Assembly: GCA_016490735.1 (NCBI GenBank)
Contig: JAEMWC010001638.1
Coordinates: 55,767-119,766 of the forward strand
Length of the DNA stretch: 64,000 nucleotides
Reading direction: 5' to 3'
From: Pachyseris speciosa
Lineage: Eukaryota; Cnidaria; Anthozoa; Scleractinia; Pachyseridae
Of this stretch, positions 40,730 to 52,849 are shown piece by piece (position 1 is the stretch's first letter; each line of letters opens with the position of its first letter). The notes under the pieces are model-generated. The model ran no database searches, had not been told where the DNA came from, and worked only from the letters and a program-made list of their open reading frames with translations. A program made the position numbers and the translations under genes.

Positions 40730-43294
40730 CAGTACTGGCCGCAGGAATAGCAGCATTACACGCGCGTATCATGCGTGTAAATCCGCCATATTGCGCACAA
40801 TTTACACGCAAATTACGCGCGCGTTATGCGCGAGTAAAAGAAATACACGAAAGTGCGAGTAAATAATTAGACGCAAATTCTTTACAGTGCGTGTAAAATT
40901 TTACACGCAGAGTTACGTGTAAAGGAGGACAGAGTATTAAGTGTTGTACTTCAAATTACTGGTGGTAATTAGCGGCTTTTTCTCGAAGGAAAATGTTGCA
41001 TGTCTTAAAGCACTACTCGTTTCTGAAGAATTTATACAATTTCAACTTTACATTTCAACATTTTCGCGAAAATTGTCCACTTTGGTTGACTATTTCAAAT
41101 ACTTGGTTTGAGTGCGGACTGTTTTTGCTGGCACATCTGTCGTCTGAATATCGCGAGTTGGCTGGCTCACCGTTTGTTTCCGTTTGTTTACATTTCCCTT
41201 TCATTTCGTGTATCGTTTCTACGGGTGGAAATTCATTCCTAACATGAAAAGGCTGCGAGTGGGGTGATAAATCACTGCTGCTGAAGCGGACATATTATAG
41301 ATTGCAAGTAAAAGTAACGATATACCACGCTTATTTCCCATTTCATTTTCCTTTCACCGCTCATGATCACCCGGCCGTGAATGAGCGCGCCGTCGATCTA
41401 TTTTAGGATCATGCTTTATACTTGATTTTTTGTTCGCCTTTTTCAACCGCCCACTTGATCTGAAAATAAGACCGAGGTTTTTTGTGCCAACGACTTATTA
41501 CCTTCGTGGTATAAAGGATTAATGTTTTGGCGCAAACAAACCTTATTTTTCCGCCGACCTATAAAAAACAAAATATCCTCCCATCATCAATGAACTGTGT
41601 TGCGGTTTAAAACATTCGCTGGTCTTTTATTTGAATACTTCATTCCACGCAGCATCTAATTTTACCTCAGAAGTACGCCGCGAAACGCTGGATTTTTCTG
41701 TTTATCCAGAGAAAGCCGTGTTTGTTTAAAATTTTTTCATCCGCCAAATGAAATATGATCACTCGTTGCCTAGCATGTGACATAAATCTTCCATCGATAA
41801 AATAATATTTTCCATCGCTTTCCGTTCCATAAATCAAGGCATCTGTTGAAGTACTCGACAAAAATTGTATTTGACTTTCAACGAAAATAATTAAGTTTAT
41901 ATTTTGTAAAAGCTTCCATCAGAAGGAGCGACAAGGATCGTAAAAAAGTAGTTTATCTCTCTCCAGATCTAGCGTTATTGGCTGGTCGCTATCAGAGTTT
42001 CCAGTCAAATGTCGCCGCTCTCAGTCAGACAGCTTCGGGTATTAATGTTAAATAGACTGTTTACAGAGTTGATAAGCACTACAGCGCTATCAGATATCCC
42101 AAACATTTGAACATAAGTCTCTTTTGGGTCGTCACGCAACGCTTCTCACGAGTATGCTCTTCATTCCCAGTGGATTAAATTTCAGCAAAAAAATTGCATA
42201 AAGTTTTAAGTCTGAAAATGTCAATGAGCGAGACTAATTTTAATTTTCCACCAAACTGAAAGGATCCACTTATGAACATGTATTTTTTTTTAAACTAGCA
42301 GAGTATGGGATTGAGACAACTGCCAAACTGGGGAAACATAAACAAAAGTCGCTTTTTACTGTCGGCTGCACAGTGAATTGAAGACAATGGGGTAGTCTGG
42401 TGTCGCTTTGTCGCTCGTTTACGACTCCGTCAATTGTAAAGCCTGGTTTTCATATGTCGGGACAATCCCAGACGGTCGGGGAATTCACTATTTCAGACTA
42501 TTTCCTGACCGTCCCAGATTTATGCCGAGATAACGAAAACCGCAGAAATCTGGGACGCATCAGCAAAATTGAAACCTTCCCGATTTTCCCGATTTGTCCC
42601 CGACCATCCCAGACTATCAGGGATGTATACGATTTCTAGTTTTCATTAATCGGCATAATCTGGGATGGTCGGGAAACAGTGAAATCCCCGTTCGTCTGTT
42701 ATTTTCCTGACATATGAAAACTAGGCTTAACTGTCGTAACTTACTATGCTTTTTCTGAAAATTCCTGTCGGTTTTCGGTATTGTGGGAGAAGATTGACGC
42801 CTGTTTTCGGAGTCGCTTCTACTCCTTGGAAGGCCTTATTTCATGCTCTCTCGGTTTTTGTCGTTACAAAAAGAACTTGGCAGCAGCATGCTCCCCTTTT
42901 TCGATCGACCGCTTGACTGAAGACTTCGTTAAAACAAAAGAGATAATACGTGCCCGCGCAAACGTCAAAAAATGAACCGGCAGCAATCTGAAGATAAAAC
43001 CTTATTCTAAAGGCTGAATTTCTCAAACATTGAAATACGGACTCTGAGATTCTAATTTTCATTGTCACATTCATGTACATTGCTAAGTGGAAAATACACA
43101 CAAGCCGCGTGTAATGAACATAGCAACTTTTGCTCATCTAAAATTACACGCAGACTACGTGTAATTTAAGGCGCGTGTAATAGTTCGTGTAAAATTTGAC
43201 GCGCGCGTAACGCGCATGTATTTTGCGCGTAAATCCGCCATATTGCACGCATTTTACGCGCGTGTAGGTGCTGCTATTCCTGTGGCCAGTACTG
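40730..43294. mobile_element. Tc1/mariner-like 2.6 kb element, non-coding
   Basis: Ends CAGTACTGGCC.CAGGAATAGCAGCA inverted at both sides, each flanked by TA (40,728-40,729 and 43,295-43,296), the mariner signature. The subterminal arms are full of ACACGCGCG/CGCGCGTAA words and contain TCCGCCATATTG inverted. No DDE transposase survives. Confidence 0.8.
42440..42727. mobile_element. Harbinger-type MITE nested in the mariner-like element
   Basis: AGCCTGGTTTTCATATGTC pairs with GACATATGAAAACTAGGCT. TAA flanks both ends (42,437-42,439 and 42,728-42,730). CCCAGA and GTCGGG words repeat inside. Confidence 0.85.
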
Positions 43295-43296
43295 TA

Positions 43297-44381
43297 CACT
43301 GTATTTCTTACTAAAAGTGCACTATTTGATGGTACTGGGGCTGTGCAAATGGCTTTATACTCATGACCTCCATAATACGGACACATGGGTTGTTTACCAT
43401 TAATATAAAACTTCTGGAAATTTCGGTTAGGAATTTTCATTTAGAAGGAACGGTACATGTTGTTTACCATTCGCCTAAAATTTTCGGATAGTCACTTCGC
43501 GCTCGCTGACTGGGTAGATTCCACTTGGCCAAAAGCCAAGAGGTCTCTGTCAGTACAACTAGGAAAACAGGACTTTTTTAAACATTTTATTTAAGTTTCA
43601 ACAAAAAAAAAAAAGAAAAGAAAAAATACAGACAAAAAGATCAGAAACAAAAACTCTTACAGTAGATTACTTAAAACTAACCTATAGTCGGTGTTACAAT
43701 ACATTACCTAGATAAGATAGTTACAGGACACTGTTAACAAGACTACCTTTTCAGAACTCCCGTTTGTCCTGGGAATTGTCTAGTGGGATGAACCAAAAAA
43801 ACATTTACGATTTACATCCCAACCGGAATTTCTGGGACTTTGTGGTAAATGGGAAAACAACCTTGGCTCCATCCTTTTGGTGTCCGTATATATATATCAG
43901 ACAGGTTCAACTGTCACGACATTACGAAACGGTTAAACTGTTATTATACACCTGAGGCTGGGTTACCTTTGGCACTGTAAATTATCACAAGGCAGAAGCC
44001 ATTATTTGTTTTTGACAAAGGTAGCAATTGCCAAGTTGGCACCTGGTTTGTTGGAGATTTCACAACAGGAGAGTGGAACAAGAAAGCTAATAGTTAGATA
44101 TTTAGAACAAGATGAAAACCAGAAAGTTACACTTTGCGATGAAAATCACAAACGCCCATTTGGGCAAGTGATCAATGACTTGTGATCACTTGGCAGATTT
44201 TACTATGGCATGGGCAAGCTGGCTAGTAGTAATTCCAACCCTGAGCATACCTTGTATAAAACATCAGAGTCTCTATGTACAAACAGCCTTCAAGTAAATA
44301 ATTTAAAGCAAATGTTGGAGGCCATTAGATCACGAATTTGAAGCAAATTATAAGACTGTGTTGAATGCATTCATTACTAAC
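43297..44381. other. Intron DNA, no gene recognised
   Basis: Some words around 43,380 (GTTGTTTACCATTAATAT) recur inverted near 43,850, an old inverted repeat. No exon was seen. Confidence 0.4.
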
Positions 44382-44689
44382 CTTATCTGCACCGTTCTCT
44401 TTATAAGTCATCCAAGTTGTACTGCTCAGTGATAAAAGCAGCTTGTACTTTGAAGTCCATTCATCAGTTTGTGAATTTCCTTGAGTCGCTACAGCACAGA
44501 TGAAGAACACGTACTTCAGGTGAATTTGTAAGTAGTCTCTAAGGTCACTGTTACTGCTGGGTAACCACCCACCATCCCCATACAGTCGACCTTTATCAGG
44601 TTCATTGCCAGCCCTTGATGACGAGGCTGTAAAGCTGCTACTTGGGATCTCATGCCTACTGTCCACACCAATTGCTTGAATCTGACAAG
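44382..44689 (-). CDS. Host exon: N-terminal two thirds of a discoidin (F5/8 type C) domain
   Basis: A 308 bp exon; acceptor CTGTTTCAG before 44,689 and donor AAG|GTTAGT after 44,382. It reads CQIQAIGVDSRHEIPSSSF, TASSSRAGNEPDKGRLYGDG, GWLPSSNSDLRDYLQIHL, then AVATQGNSQTDEWTSKYKLL, a near-canonical F5/8 type C text (ITASS, GRL, W-P, YLQ, A-TQG, W-Y). It ends in phase 0 (GADK) and is continued in phase by the exon at 28,149-28,296. In the family the beta sandwich binds lipids, sugars or collagen from the outside of cells. Earlier exons should lie to the right but were not recognised. Confidence 0.85.
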
Positions 44690-45208
44690 CTGAAACAGTT
44701 TTTTTTTTGTCATTAAAAAGCGGTATGTTTACTTAAATTATTATATGAAGTCACTTTCCTTTCCCTCTATGTTTCATTTACAACATTCAGGTTATTAAAA
44801 AATGAAATTATGTACCTGGTGCGAAAAGAAGTCGAGTTATTGAATAAAAACTTCACATGATACAGCTGGCAAAACAGATTGTCTGAATGTAAATCTGTCA
44901 GATGATTGTAATAAAACAGGAACTTCAGTATATATATTATCTTTTCACTTCTCAGAATATATGACCCATAGTTCTGTTGCGCACATTAACTTCAAAGATA
45001 AATGCACGTTGATCAGTTGTCAAGACAAGCAATAGCCGGAGTTGTACTAGATAGAATTTATCCGTTGGAGACAAACTCTAGATTGATACAAAATAAAATT
45101 ATAATATTAATTGGGTGCCTTGAGTCTGCTTTTTGGACTTTTTGTCTGACTCAATGAGTTACATCCCTTCCTGTCAGGACATCGATAAAACTACAAGCCT
45201 GCTGTGTA
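44690..45208. other. No gene recognised
   Basis: Upstream intron or flank of the discoidin gene. AT-rich, without repeats I could define. Confidence 0.4.
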
Positions 45209-45920
45209 GCCTGCAAGCAAGCTCTCCCGGGGTAGGGGGTGGGGAGGGAAAATTTGAATTTCTACGTCCAAAACTTGGATGCAAAAAGCTAATTGGTTGA
45301 TTTGACCAGGTGATGACATGATCTATCATTGAGCGTGGACTGCATGATTTGAGTTTTTTTTTTTTGTCCGGAAAAGGCGAGACATTTGTATTTGCAAAGC
45401 TTGCAAAAATTTCTCCAAATATCTGTACTATCCGTCAGATTTGAAACCAGAACAGCGTCTAGCAGTCAATAGCTTACTTCAAAGCAAAGATGTTCTCCCT
45501 GTTTTGCCTACATGATTTGGCAAAAGTACCAGTGCACGCTGCTGTGATCTAAAATAATTATTGGTCACAGATTGTATTGGTTGTTTTCCCACTTCAAAGC
45601 ATTATTGACAACCAGCTTGCCGAAGCCCAAAGTATGGAGATGTCTGTTGTGATCTTTTCTTGGCGATCTTTCTTTTGACTGGGTCTTCTATCTGGCGTAG
45701 TTTCCAAGGTTGGCAAAGTTCACTTCATCCTTGGTCCGACATCCGAGACTTCAACTTCATTCTTTTGAGTTTACCATGTCAATGTGGCTGCAATAAAGCT
45801 GAAACCTTCGCTGGTTTTTCGTATTTTTGTAGCTCACGGTAGGTAGACTCTCCGTTCTCTCTCTCCATTTTTCCCTCCTTCTACCCCCCCCCCACCCCCC
45901 AAGAGAACTTGCTCGCAGGC
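45209..45920. mobile_element. MITE with GCCTGCAAGCAAGCTCTC ends
   Basis: Left GCCTGCAAGCAAGCTCTC and right GAGAACTTGCTCGCAGGC are inverted, followed by G-rich and C-rich tracts that also pair. TA lies outside both ends. CGATAAAAC occurs at 45,182-45,190 and 45,923-45,931 and may be a longer target duplication. Confidence 0.75.
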
Positions 45921-45922
45921 TA

Positions 45923-47270
45923 CGATAAAACCAGAGACAAGGAACATTTCAGAAGACTACTGGAACATGGAATACAAAAAATAATAATTAAAAAGCATCT
46001 TCAGCACAAAAATTGAAATGGCACAAAAATAAATAATACCTTAAGTTAATAACAGAACTTTTGGCAAAATTAAAATAATTGAAGAAGATGGAAGATGTCT
46101 TCCAAGAGGAGGTGTGTGACAGGAATAGAGCATTGATTTGGGACTTACTGGACAGTTGAATATTAAGGTGGGTTGTTATTCGAAGAAATACCGAATGCTG
46201 TCACCCGTACAAAAAGGAATGGTTCAAAGTGTGTGAACTCCAAGGTAACACTCTTTGTATGGAAAGGGTCTACAAATTTCTTACACTGTATCTCCATTGA
46301 CTGACATTTTTCGAATAAATTCCACGCAAAGTTTATTATTAATGTTAGTGATGCTCAAATGATCAGTCAATAATTTAACTTCATTGACAGAAACTTGTTG
46401 CAATCGAAAGATCTGATTCAAAGAAATTAAACGATTCCTTCGAGTTCGACAGTGATAAACAAACGATTCAGGAATTCTGACTTCTAGTCCTTCAAATCAA
46501 ACGCAAATGATCATATGCTTATCATATCTTCTCAATTCTAGAACGTTAGCACTTCAGAACTAAAGAACGACGAGGGCAAGATACAAAATTGGAGATGAAA
46601 AGTTCGAACGTCTGACGAGCGATGATGAGTTGAGAAATATCTGTAATCCAAACAATCCATTTCAACATCTAACCTTTGTCTCTAGACAGCCTGGGACATT
46701 TTGTGGCTTTTGAACTATATGTCTGTCGTTTTCTTCACCCCAAGTGATGTCTTGTAGCCTGAACTCTGTACCTGTTCAAACCCTCGCGACAGAAGACAGT
46801 CTCGTTCCCAGCGGAGCTGAATAAGGGAAAAACGTGGGCTCTGGGAACGAGATTGGACCTCACGGCCTTCCTGGTAACTAGCTTGTTCAAATTCAACATG
46901 GCGGACTGAAGTGCGATCTGGATTAATTGGGAAAACAAGAGGTTTCCTGGAGATACACACGGTTTATAAAAGTAATCGGAGACGAGAGGAAACATTTTTG
47001 TGTGGTTTTATCAACTTAAAGTGGTCCAAGTGAAAGAAAAACTACTGCAACAGTCAAATCCGAAAATGAACAAAAATCACTTCACCCTGTCACTTCATCA
47101 AACTTGCGTCTTTGGAAATTAAACAAAATGGTGTATGGAGGAACTTTTCAAGGAGCAACCATTTACAACAGGATCAGCCAACAAACTGTGTAAGTTTCTT
47201 GTTTGCCTGTGGAAGCAGTGGATGAACTATTATTTGCTCGAAACGCTACGAATCGAACATTTTAGTGAGT
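45923..47270. other. No gene recognised
   Basis: Short frames only. A 54 bp inverted pair, GTCTCGTTCCCAG and CTGGGAACGAGAT (46,800-46,853), is a very small MITE-like hairpin. Confidence 0.45.
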
Positions 47271-47887
47271 GTTATAAATAAGACGGTGACCTCTCACGCG
47301 AAAACGTACACTTTGCACGGCAAAACGCACGGCTAGTGAACGAATGACAAACGGATGGCCAAACCGGTTGACACGGTTATGATGAACGGCTGTGGAAACA
47401 TTTTGAACGGCTCAACGATCAAACAATCATTATTTTTCGTCCAACATCATGTTTGTCAAACATAAACGTAGTTGCGTAACTAAAACAGACAAACAATGTT
47501 TCATTTGGTTGCTTTTTACTGGCTTTGCACTCTTTGTTGGTTGGGGTGGCTAAGCTATTGATCAATTTTGTTCGCAACGCAAAAAATGTAATCATTGAAA
47601 TCAAACATGGCAAACCATTTTAATGCAAAGTGGAGAGAGGCGGCTAAACCATCATTTAGCCAGGGCTTTAACGGAAAACAGCTACATAAAGTAATTATTT
47701 TTCGAATGGATCACTGAGAACGGTTGAATGGGTAAAGACAATAATAATTATTTTGAATCGACAATCGGATTGTTGTTCTACCAGTAAAAAAGCTACAGGG
47801 AACTACCTTCATTTTAGGATGATGAAACCATCTCTTTGTGTTAATAAGAACGGCGAGCAGTGTTTATACTTACCGCATAACATTTGC

Positions 47888-47973
47888 AATAAGCTAATTT
47901 GCATATGCAATGCAGTGTTTGATATTACATGTAAATATCAAACACTGCATTGCATATGCAAATTAGCTTATTT
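47888..47973. repeat. 86 bp near-perfect palindrome
   Basis: AATAAGCTAATTTGCATATG runs into GCAATGCAGTGTTTGATATT, then the centre ACATGT plus one extra A, then the exact inverse. Arms are about 40 bp with essentially no loop. Octamer words ATTTGCAT and ATGCAAAT (POU-factor type) sit in each arm. Confidence 0.93.
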
Positions 47974-48981
47974 TGCAAACGGTAGCGCAACGCTCAGTTC
48001 GAATCAAATATACAAAGGTCTTCTCGAACCACACTATCTCTGCAGTATGTTTGCGCTGAGAATCTCAAATTATGATCTTCACGGCGCCAGTAGACTGCGA
48101 GCAGTAGCAGTCCCTTTCTGCATCCTTTTCTCTTTGTATCACCTTCAGAATTTCCTGTAGACTTGCAACAAATCGACCTCTCAAGTCTCACAACACAAAA
48201 GCGAAGAGGGGCGAGCTGTATAGGCCGTGAAGCGGCTGAGTGAGCAACGAAGTCGCAAGATTTCCGAATGTAATTTTCCGTTGCACAGACAACGGATAAT
48301 TTTGATTGGCTAATCAGACAATGCACGTTGTCAGGAGAAGTCGTTTACAACCTGTTGACAGACAAAACAAAACAGAGCAGACAATAATTTGGGATGTTCG
48401 GTTTTGTAGAAGAATGTTTGATGCAAAGGATGCAAGCGCGTTCTGTTCTATTTTGGTTGTAGCACCATTGAAAAACATAATCGACAAACAGGTCAAATCA
48501 AATGACTTTGGTCTGTAGGCAGTTGCTTTCAGTAACAGTGTATTGAAGGACATAGCAAACCATAAATACCAAGTAATTTATGCATCGGAACGAGATTTGT
48601 CCGAAGAAATCACTGACCCGCTAAAAGACAATTCTTCAGAATATTTTTATTTGCTATCGTTGATAGTGGTCTCTTTGGAAAGCTAGATAACTCTAGTTTT
48701 AGATTTTCTAATTGCCGCTCACGAAATAGTTTCAAGAATTTTCCATCAATGTATGAAATAGCACTATTGTCTTGTCCTTGTGTTGCCGAAATGATAACTC
48801 GCGTTCTACATGTATTTGTATTCTTGGAATAATTTTGGTCTTGTTGGGAAGGAAAAAGACAAATAGTAAGCACGAAAATACGAAGAGTATATTAAGTAAT
48901 AAAGAACTTCAAGAACAGCCGCCTTGCAAAGGACTTTAGCGATTGTAGATTCTTGGTAGACTTGGGAAGCCAAGTGCAATA

Positions 48982-49396
48982 CATGTACATCTACATCTAC
49001 ATGAGTTCAGCACTCGGCAAAGTCCCATTGACTTATAACTGTTATACGTGTGGCCTCATGCACCTATAAGCCTTTTTGGGACATCACGCCAAGCCGGCCA
49101 CTTGCTGAATGGAACAGGTCAGCACTAGGGGTGGTCACAGCCAGATTTTGTTATGTCCCTAGTGGTTCTTTTACGTCCCACGGAATCAGTGAATTATGAA
49201 GAGTTGTGAGATGGGGCCTACGGTTTCTCGTCCTTATCCGAGAAGACTAGAAAGTCTAACCGTTTGTAGATGTCATTACAAAGGCAGCACTTTCTCCTCA
49301 ATTATTTAAAGACCCTGAGTGTTGGTCCAGCCGAGATTTTGAACCCGTGACCTCCCGCACGGTAGTCTGGTGCTCTACCACTGAGCTAACCGGTCA
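48982..49396 (-). repeat. tRNA-derived SINE with target duplication and empty site
   Basis: On the minus strand the head is GACCGGTTAGCTCAGTGGTA, with A-box and B-box (GGTCACGGGTTCAAA) words and a conserved body. GCAATA flanks both ends (48,976-48,981 and 49,397-49,402). In the second unit of the duplication the same place reads AGTGCAATAATTATG without an insert. Confidence 0.92.
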
Positions 49397-49805
49397 GCAA
49401 TAATTATGCAAAATTTTTGTGCATGAAATTCGACCTCACAATAGCAATTGACATGCTTTTATCGGATAACATCTTTGTTTGACGAGACTTTGGTAATATG
49501 CGGCTGGATTTGTAGCTGTTCAAAAGGTTGTATAATCTGTTATTTGCATTGAACGGGTACCCGGACTTATGTTCATACGACTGAGCATCTTTTCGGAACT
49601 GATGAACAGCGGGTGAAAATTGCACAATGACAACTGCACAATTCGAAATAATTTTCAGCAGCAATAATTCGCAGACTCATTTTGTCTGATGTTTAAGCCA
49701 CCGAACATTATGTTTAGCAAACATGATGTTAGACGATCACGAATTCATGTTTGTTAGTGTTCTAAAATACTGCTTCCGTCATTTTTGTGAAATCACGAAG
49801 GGACC

Positions 49806-50232
49806 GACCGGTTAGCTCAGTGGTAGAGCACCGGACTACCGTGTGGGAGGTCACAGGTTCAAACCCCGGCCGGACCAACACTCACGGTCTTTAAATAATT
49901 GAGGAGAAAGTGCTGCCTTTGTAATGACATCTACAAACGGTTAGACCTCTAGTCTTCTCGGATAAGGACGATAAACCGTAGACCCCGTCTCACAACTCTT
50001 CATAATTCTCTGATTCTGTGGGATGTAAAAGAACCACTAGGGACGTAAGAAAACTCTGGCAGTGACCACCCCTAGTGTCTGTCTTAATTTGATATTGACA
50101 TTACAGGGGCACTCATAACTCAACTTCATTAATATTGTAAACTGCGTGATAAGCAGTCTGGCAAAGTCCCCTGGCCAGTGTTGTAATGCGCATTTGAATA
50201 TTGCATAGAAAATGCACAATATAAATGTGATA

Positions 50233-50267
<35 letters not shown>
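49806..50267 (+). repeat. Same SINE family, plus strand, with ATT tail
   Basis: Head GACCGGTTAGCTCAGTGGTA, B-box GGTCACAGGTTCAAACC, and the same body as the minus copy. It carries an extra 3' region, GCGCATTTGAATATTGC, and ends in an (ATT)n tract at 50,232-50,267. Confidence 0.9.
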
Positions 50268-50268
<1 letters not shown>

Positions 50269-51165
50269 AAAACAAACAGTTATTGCAAAAATTCGAAGCG
50301 TATATTAAGTAATAAAGAACTTCAAGAATAGCCACCTTGCAAAGGATTTTAGCAATTTTATTGTAGATTCTTGGTAGACTTGGGAAGCCAAGTGCAATAA
50401 TTATGCAAAATTTTTGTGTGTGAAATTCGACTTCACAATAGCAATTGACATGCTTTTATCGGATAACATCTTCATTTTGATGAGACTGGTAATATGCGGC
50501 TGGATTCGTAGCCATTCAAAAGATTGTATAATCTTTTATTTGCTTTGAACAGGTAACCGGAATAATGTTTATACAACTGAGTGTCTTTTCTGAACTGCTG
50601 AACAGCGGGTGAAATTGCACAATGACAACCGCACAAAGTCGAAAGTTTGTGTTTAGTAAACATACACGTTTGTTAGAGTTCTGAAAGATTGCATCGCTTT
50701 ATTTTTCTGAAGTCACAAAGGAAAAAACAAACAGTTAGCACAAAAACTCGAGGAGTATAGTTTAACGGGTAACCGGACTTGTTTATGCGACTGTGTGTCT
50801 TTTCTGAACTGATGAACAGCGGGTGAGAATTTTTCTGAACAGATAACCCTAGCTGTGCAAATGGTCGAACTATCAATAATTGTTACTTTCTGAACGGTTT
50901 AATAACAGGCTGAAGTTTTATTTTGTTTATTTTTTTTTTTTAACGGATAACACAACCCATGCGCATGGCTGCAATTTTTTTGAAGGGATAAGACAAGCCG
51001 TGCAAACAGCTGCAATGTTTTTTGACCGGATAACACAAGCCGTGCAAACGGGTACAAATTTTATTGAACTGCTGATGAACGGCAAGTGCACGGCAAAACG
51101 CCATTGGAACAGATAGCCGTTAGTGTACGTTTTCGCATGAGAGGTCACACTCTGCCTTATTATGT

Positions 51166-52612
51166 GAGCTGCACAAAAAGGTTGCAGTGCAAATAAATGC
51201 TCTGATATCTACAAAACCAGTTTATTTCTTTTCTCTAAAGTATTTTAAATGACTGTCCTCAACATTCTTTTATGACTTGGAATCTTTCAAACAGTGCAGT
51301 AAAGTATATTTATTTTTTTGTATACCCAATGGATTGCCTAGCTAATCCTAAGTAAGCTCATATGTGTATTTTCTACCAACCGTGCCTGAAAGGGAACAAA
51401 CAAAGGCACCCTGTCAATGTTTTATGAAGACTCGGTCAAGCTGAAAAAATTTCAATCTGAACAAATCAAGCATTCAGTAGTTAAAACTTTCAAAGGAAAA
51501 CTTGAGGTTGAATTCAGACATCAAATGCTTCTCCAGCAGATGTTTTACACATGACATAATTATGTGCATGCTTTTGCTGTTGGAAACTCTTTGCTCTCAG
51601 AATATTAGCATTTACCTGATGGACACAAAAGACGAAAACACACCATGTAGAAAATGCAGTACCACTCAAGAGTAAGTTGACAGTCTCGACTCGAAACTCG
51701 ATCCTCGATCCTCGAAGCTATCGAGAATTGAGTATCAAGGCTCGAGTATCGAGTTGCGAGACGCTTGAACAATTTTTTGAGGATCTCAAAAACAGATTTC
51801 GAGGAAACGATTAACTTCTCCCACTTAAACAATAAAAGAGAACAAAACTGATTTCCCTTAGCTCTCACATGCAGTCTCTTCGAAAGTGGAACAACATGTA
51901 AAACGCAATCCAAATCAGTCAAAAAATGTATTAAATCTTCCATCTGCGCATTGTGTGACACATCCATTAGAAAAAAGCTGAATTCTTTTTAATCAAACTC
52001 CAAAATCAATGAACATGTAAGGCAACTAAACTGCAAGATTGCAGCTTTTCGATAGCAATCGGCAGGACGCCGGGGAAATTTGAGCGTGGTTGCTTGACAG
52101 CGGCTGCGACCGTTCACATGAAAAATTTGCATAAACATCATGGAGAGAAGGTCTCGGTTTCCTCACATCAAGAATTTCACAGTTCCTAGTTACTAATAAG
52201 GATAAAAAATTGTGAAGAAATTGCATGAGACCCCCTCTCCACAGTCTTTCCTCGTCTTTCCTGTTCGCTGCAACATCTTTCGTTATCGCAATAACCAGCT
52301 TTGCTGATCAGCACAATCTGAACACCTGGAACAGGCTTCCCCCTTAGTTGAAAATCCAGCATATGCTGACTTAGGTTGGTCAGGGCCAGCTGAGGCCAGT
52401 GAAAGTTCTCTTGACAACTCCTATTAGCTGGGCAAGTAAAGGCAGGGCCAGCCAAGGCCAGCAGAATTCTCCACAGACCCAAGTTTCACTGGCCTGGGCG
52501 AGCCAAGGCCAAGCATTGTTTCATCCATTTACTGGACCAGGCGGGCTAGGGCAGGCCAAGGCCGCCAGCCCAGGCCGGCCCAGGCAGGGCTTATTTTTGC
52601 GCATGTGATGAT
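51166..52612. other. No gene recognised
   Basis: Minus frames at 51,605-51,967 and 52,186-52,482 lack domains. From 52,370 to 52,600 the words GGCCAGC and CCAAGGCC recur often, giving a GC-rich low-complexity patch. Confidence 0.4.
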
Positions 52613-52849
52613 CAGGGCTTGAGACTAACGGTGGCCACCTAGCCACAGATTGGTAAAAATTCCATTTTGGCTAGTGCATTTTGCACTTGACTAGTTATTT
52701 TGGCTGGTGAAATATTCAAAGCACTGGAGGACAAGAGGGGAACCAAATGAAAATTAATTTCAAATGTATCACAAAAGAAAATGGAGTCTTGCAAGTGAAC
52801 AGACGATGGACTATTTTTTGATACTAATGCAATGGTTGTTCCTAAAACG

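Larger units (their letters stand above)
48860..50875. repeat. Tandem duplication with two full and one partial unit
   Basis: Unit 1 starts near 48,860 (GTATATTAAGTAATAAAGAAC), unit 2 near 50,268 with the same text, and a shortened third near 50,721. Shared words include CTTGGTAGACTTGGGAAGCC, GACATGCTTTTATCGGATAAC and GATGAACAGCGGGTGA. Unit 1 is longer only because a SINE is inserted in it; a second SINE sits at its border with unit 2. Confidence 0.85.
47271..51165. mobile_element. 3.9 kb inverted-repeat element with subterminal repeats
   Basis: TGACCTCTCACGCGAAAACG with following TACACT near 47,288 recurs inverted near 51,150. Subterminal words (CGGATAACACAAGCCGTGCAA, AACGGC) repeat in the right part. 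The inside holds a palindrome, a tandem duplication and two SINEs. No transposase is seen. Exact ends and target duplication are unclear. Confidence 0.65.

Noticed and set aside
49806..49880. tRNA gene
   Set aside because: A and B boxes are present but the sequence continues into a SINE body with an ATT tail and has a second inverted copy with the same body.
52370..52600. Proline/glycine-rich coding exon
   Set aside because: Repetition of GGCCAGC words gives open frames by composition only.
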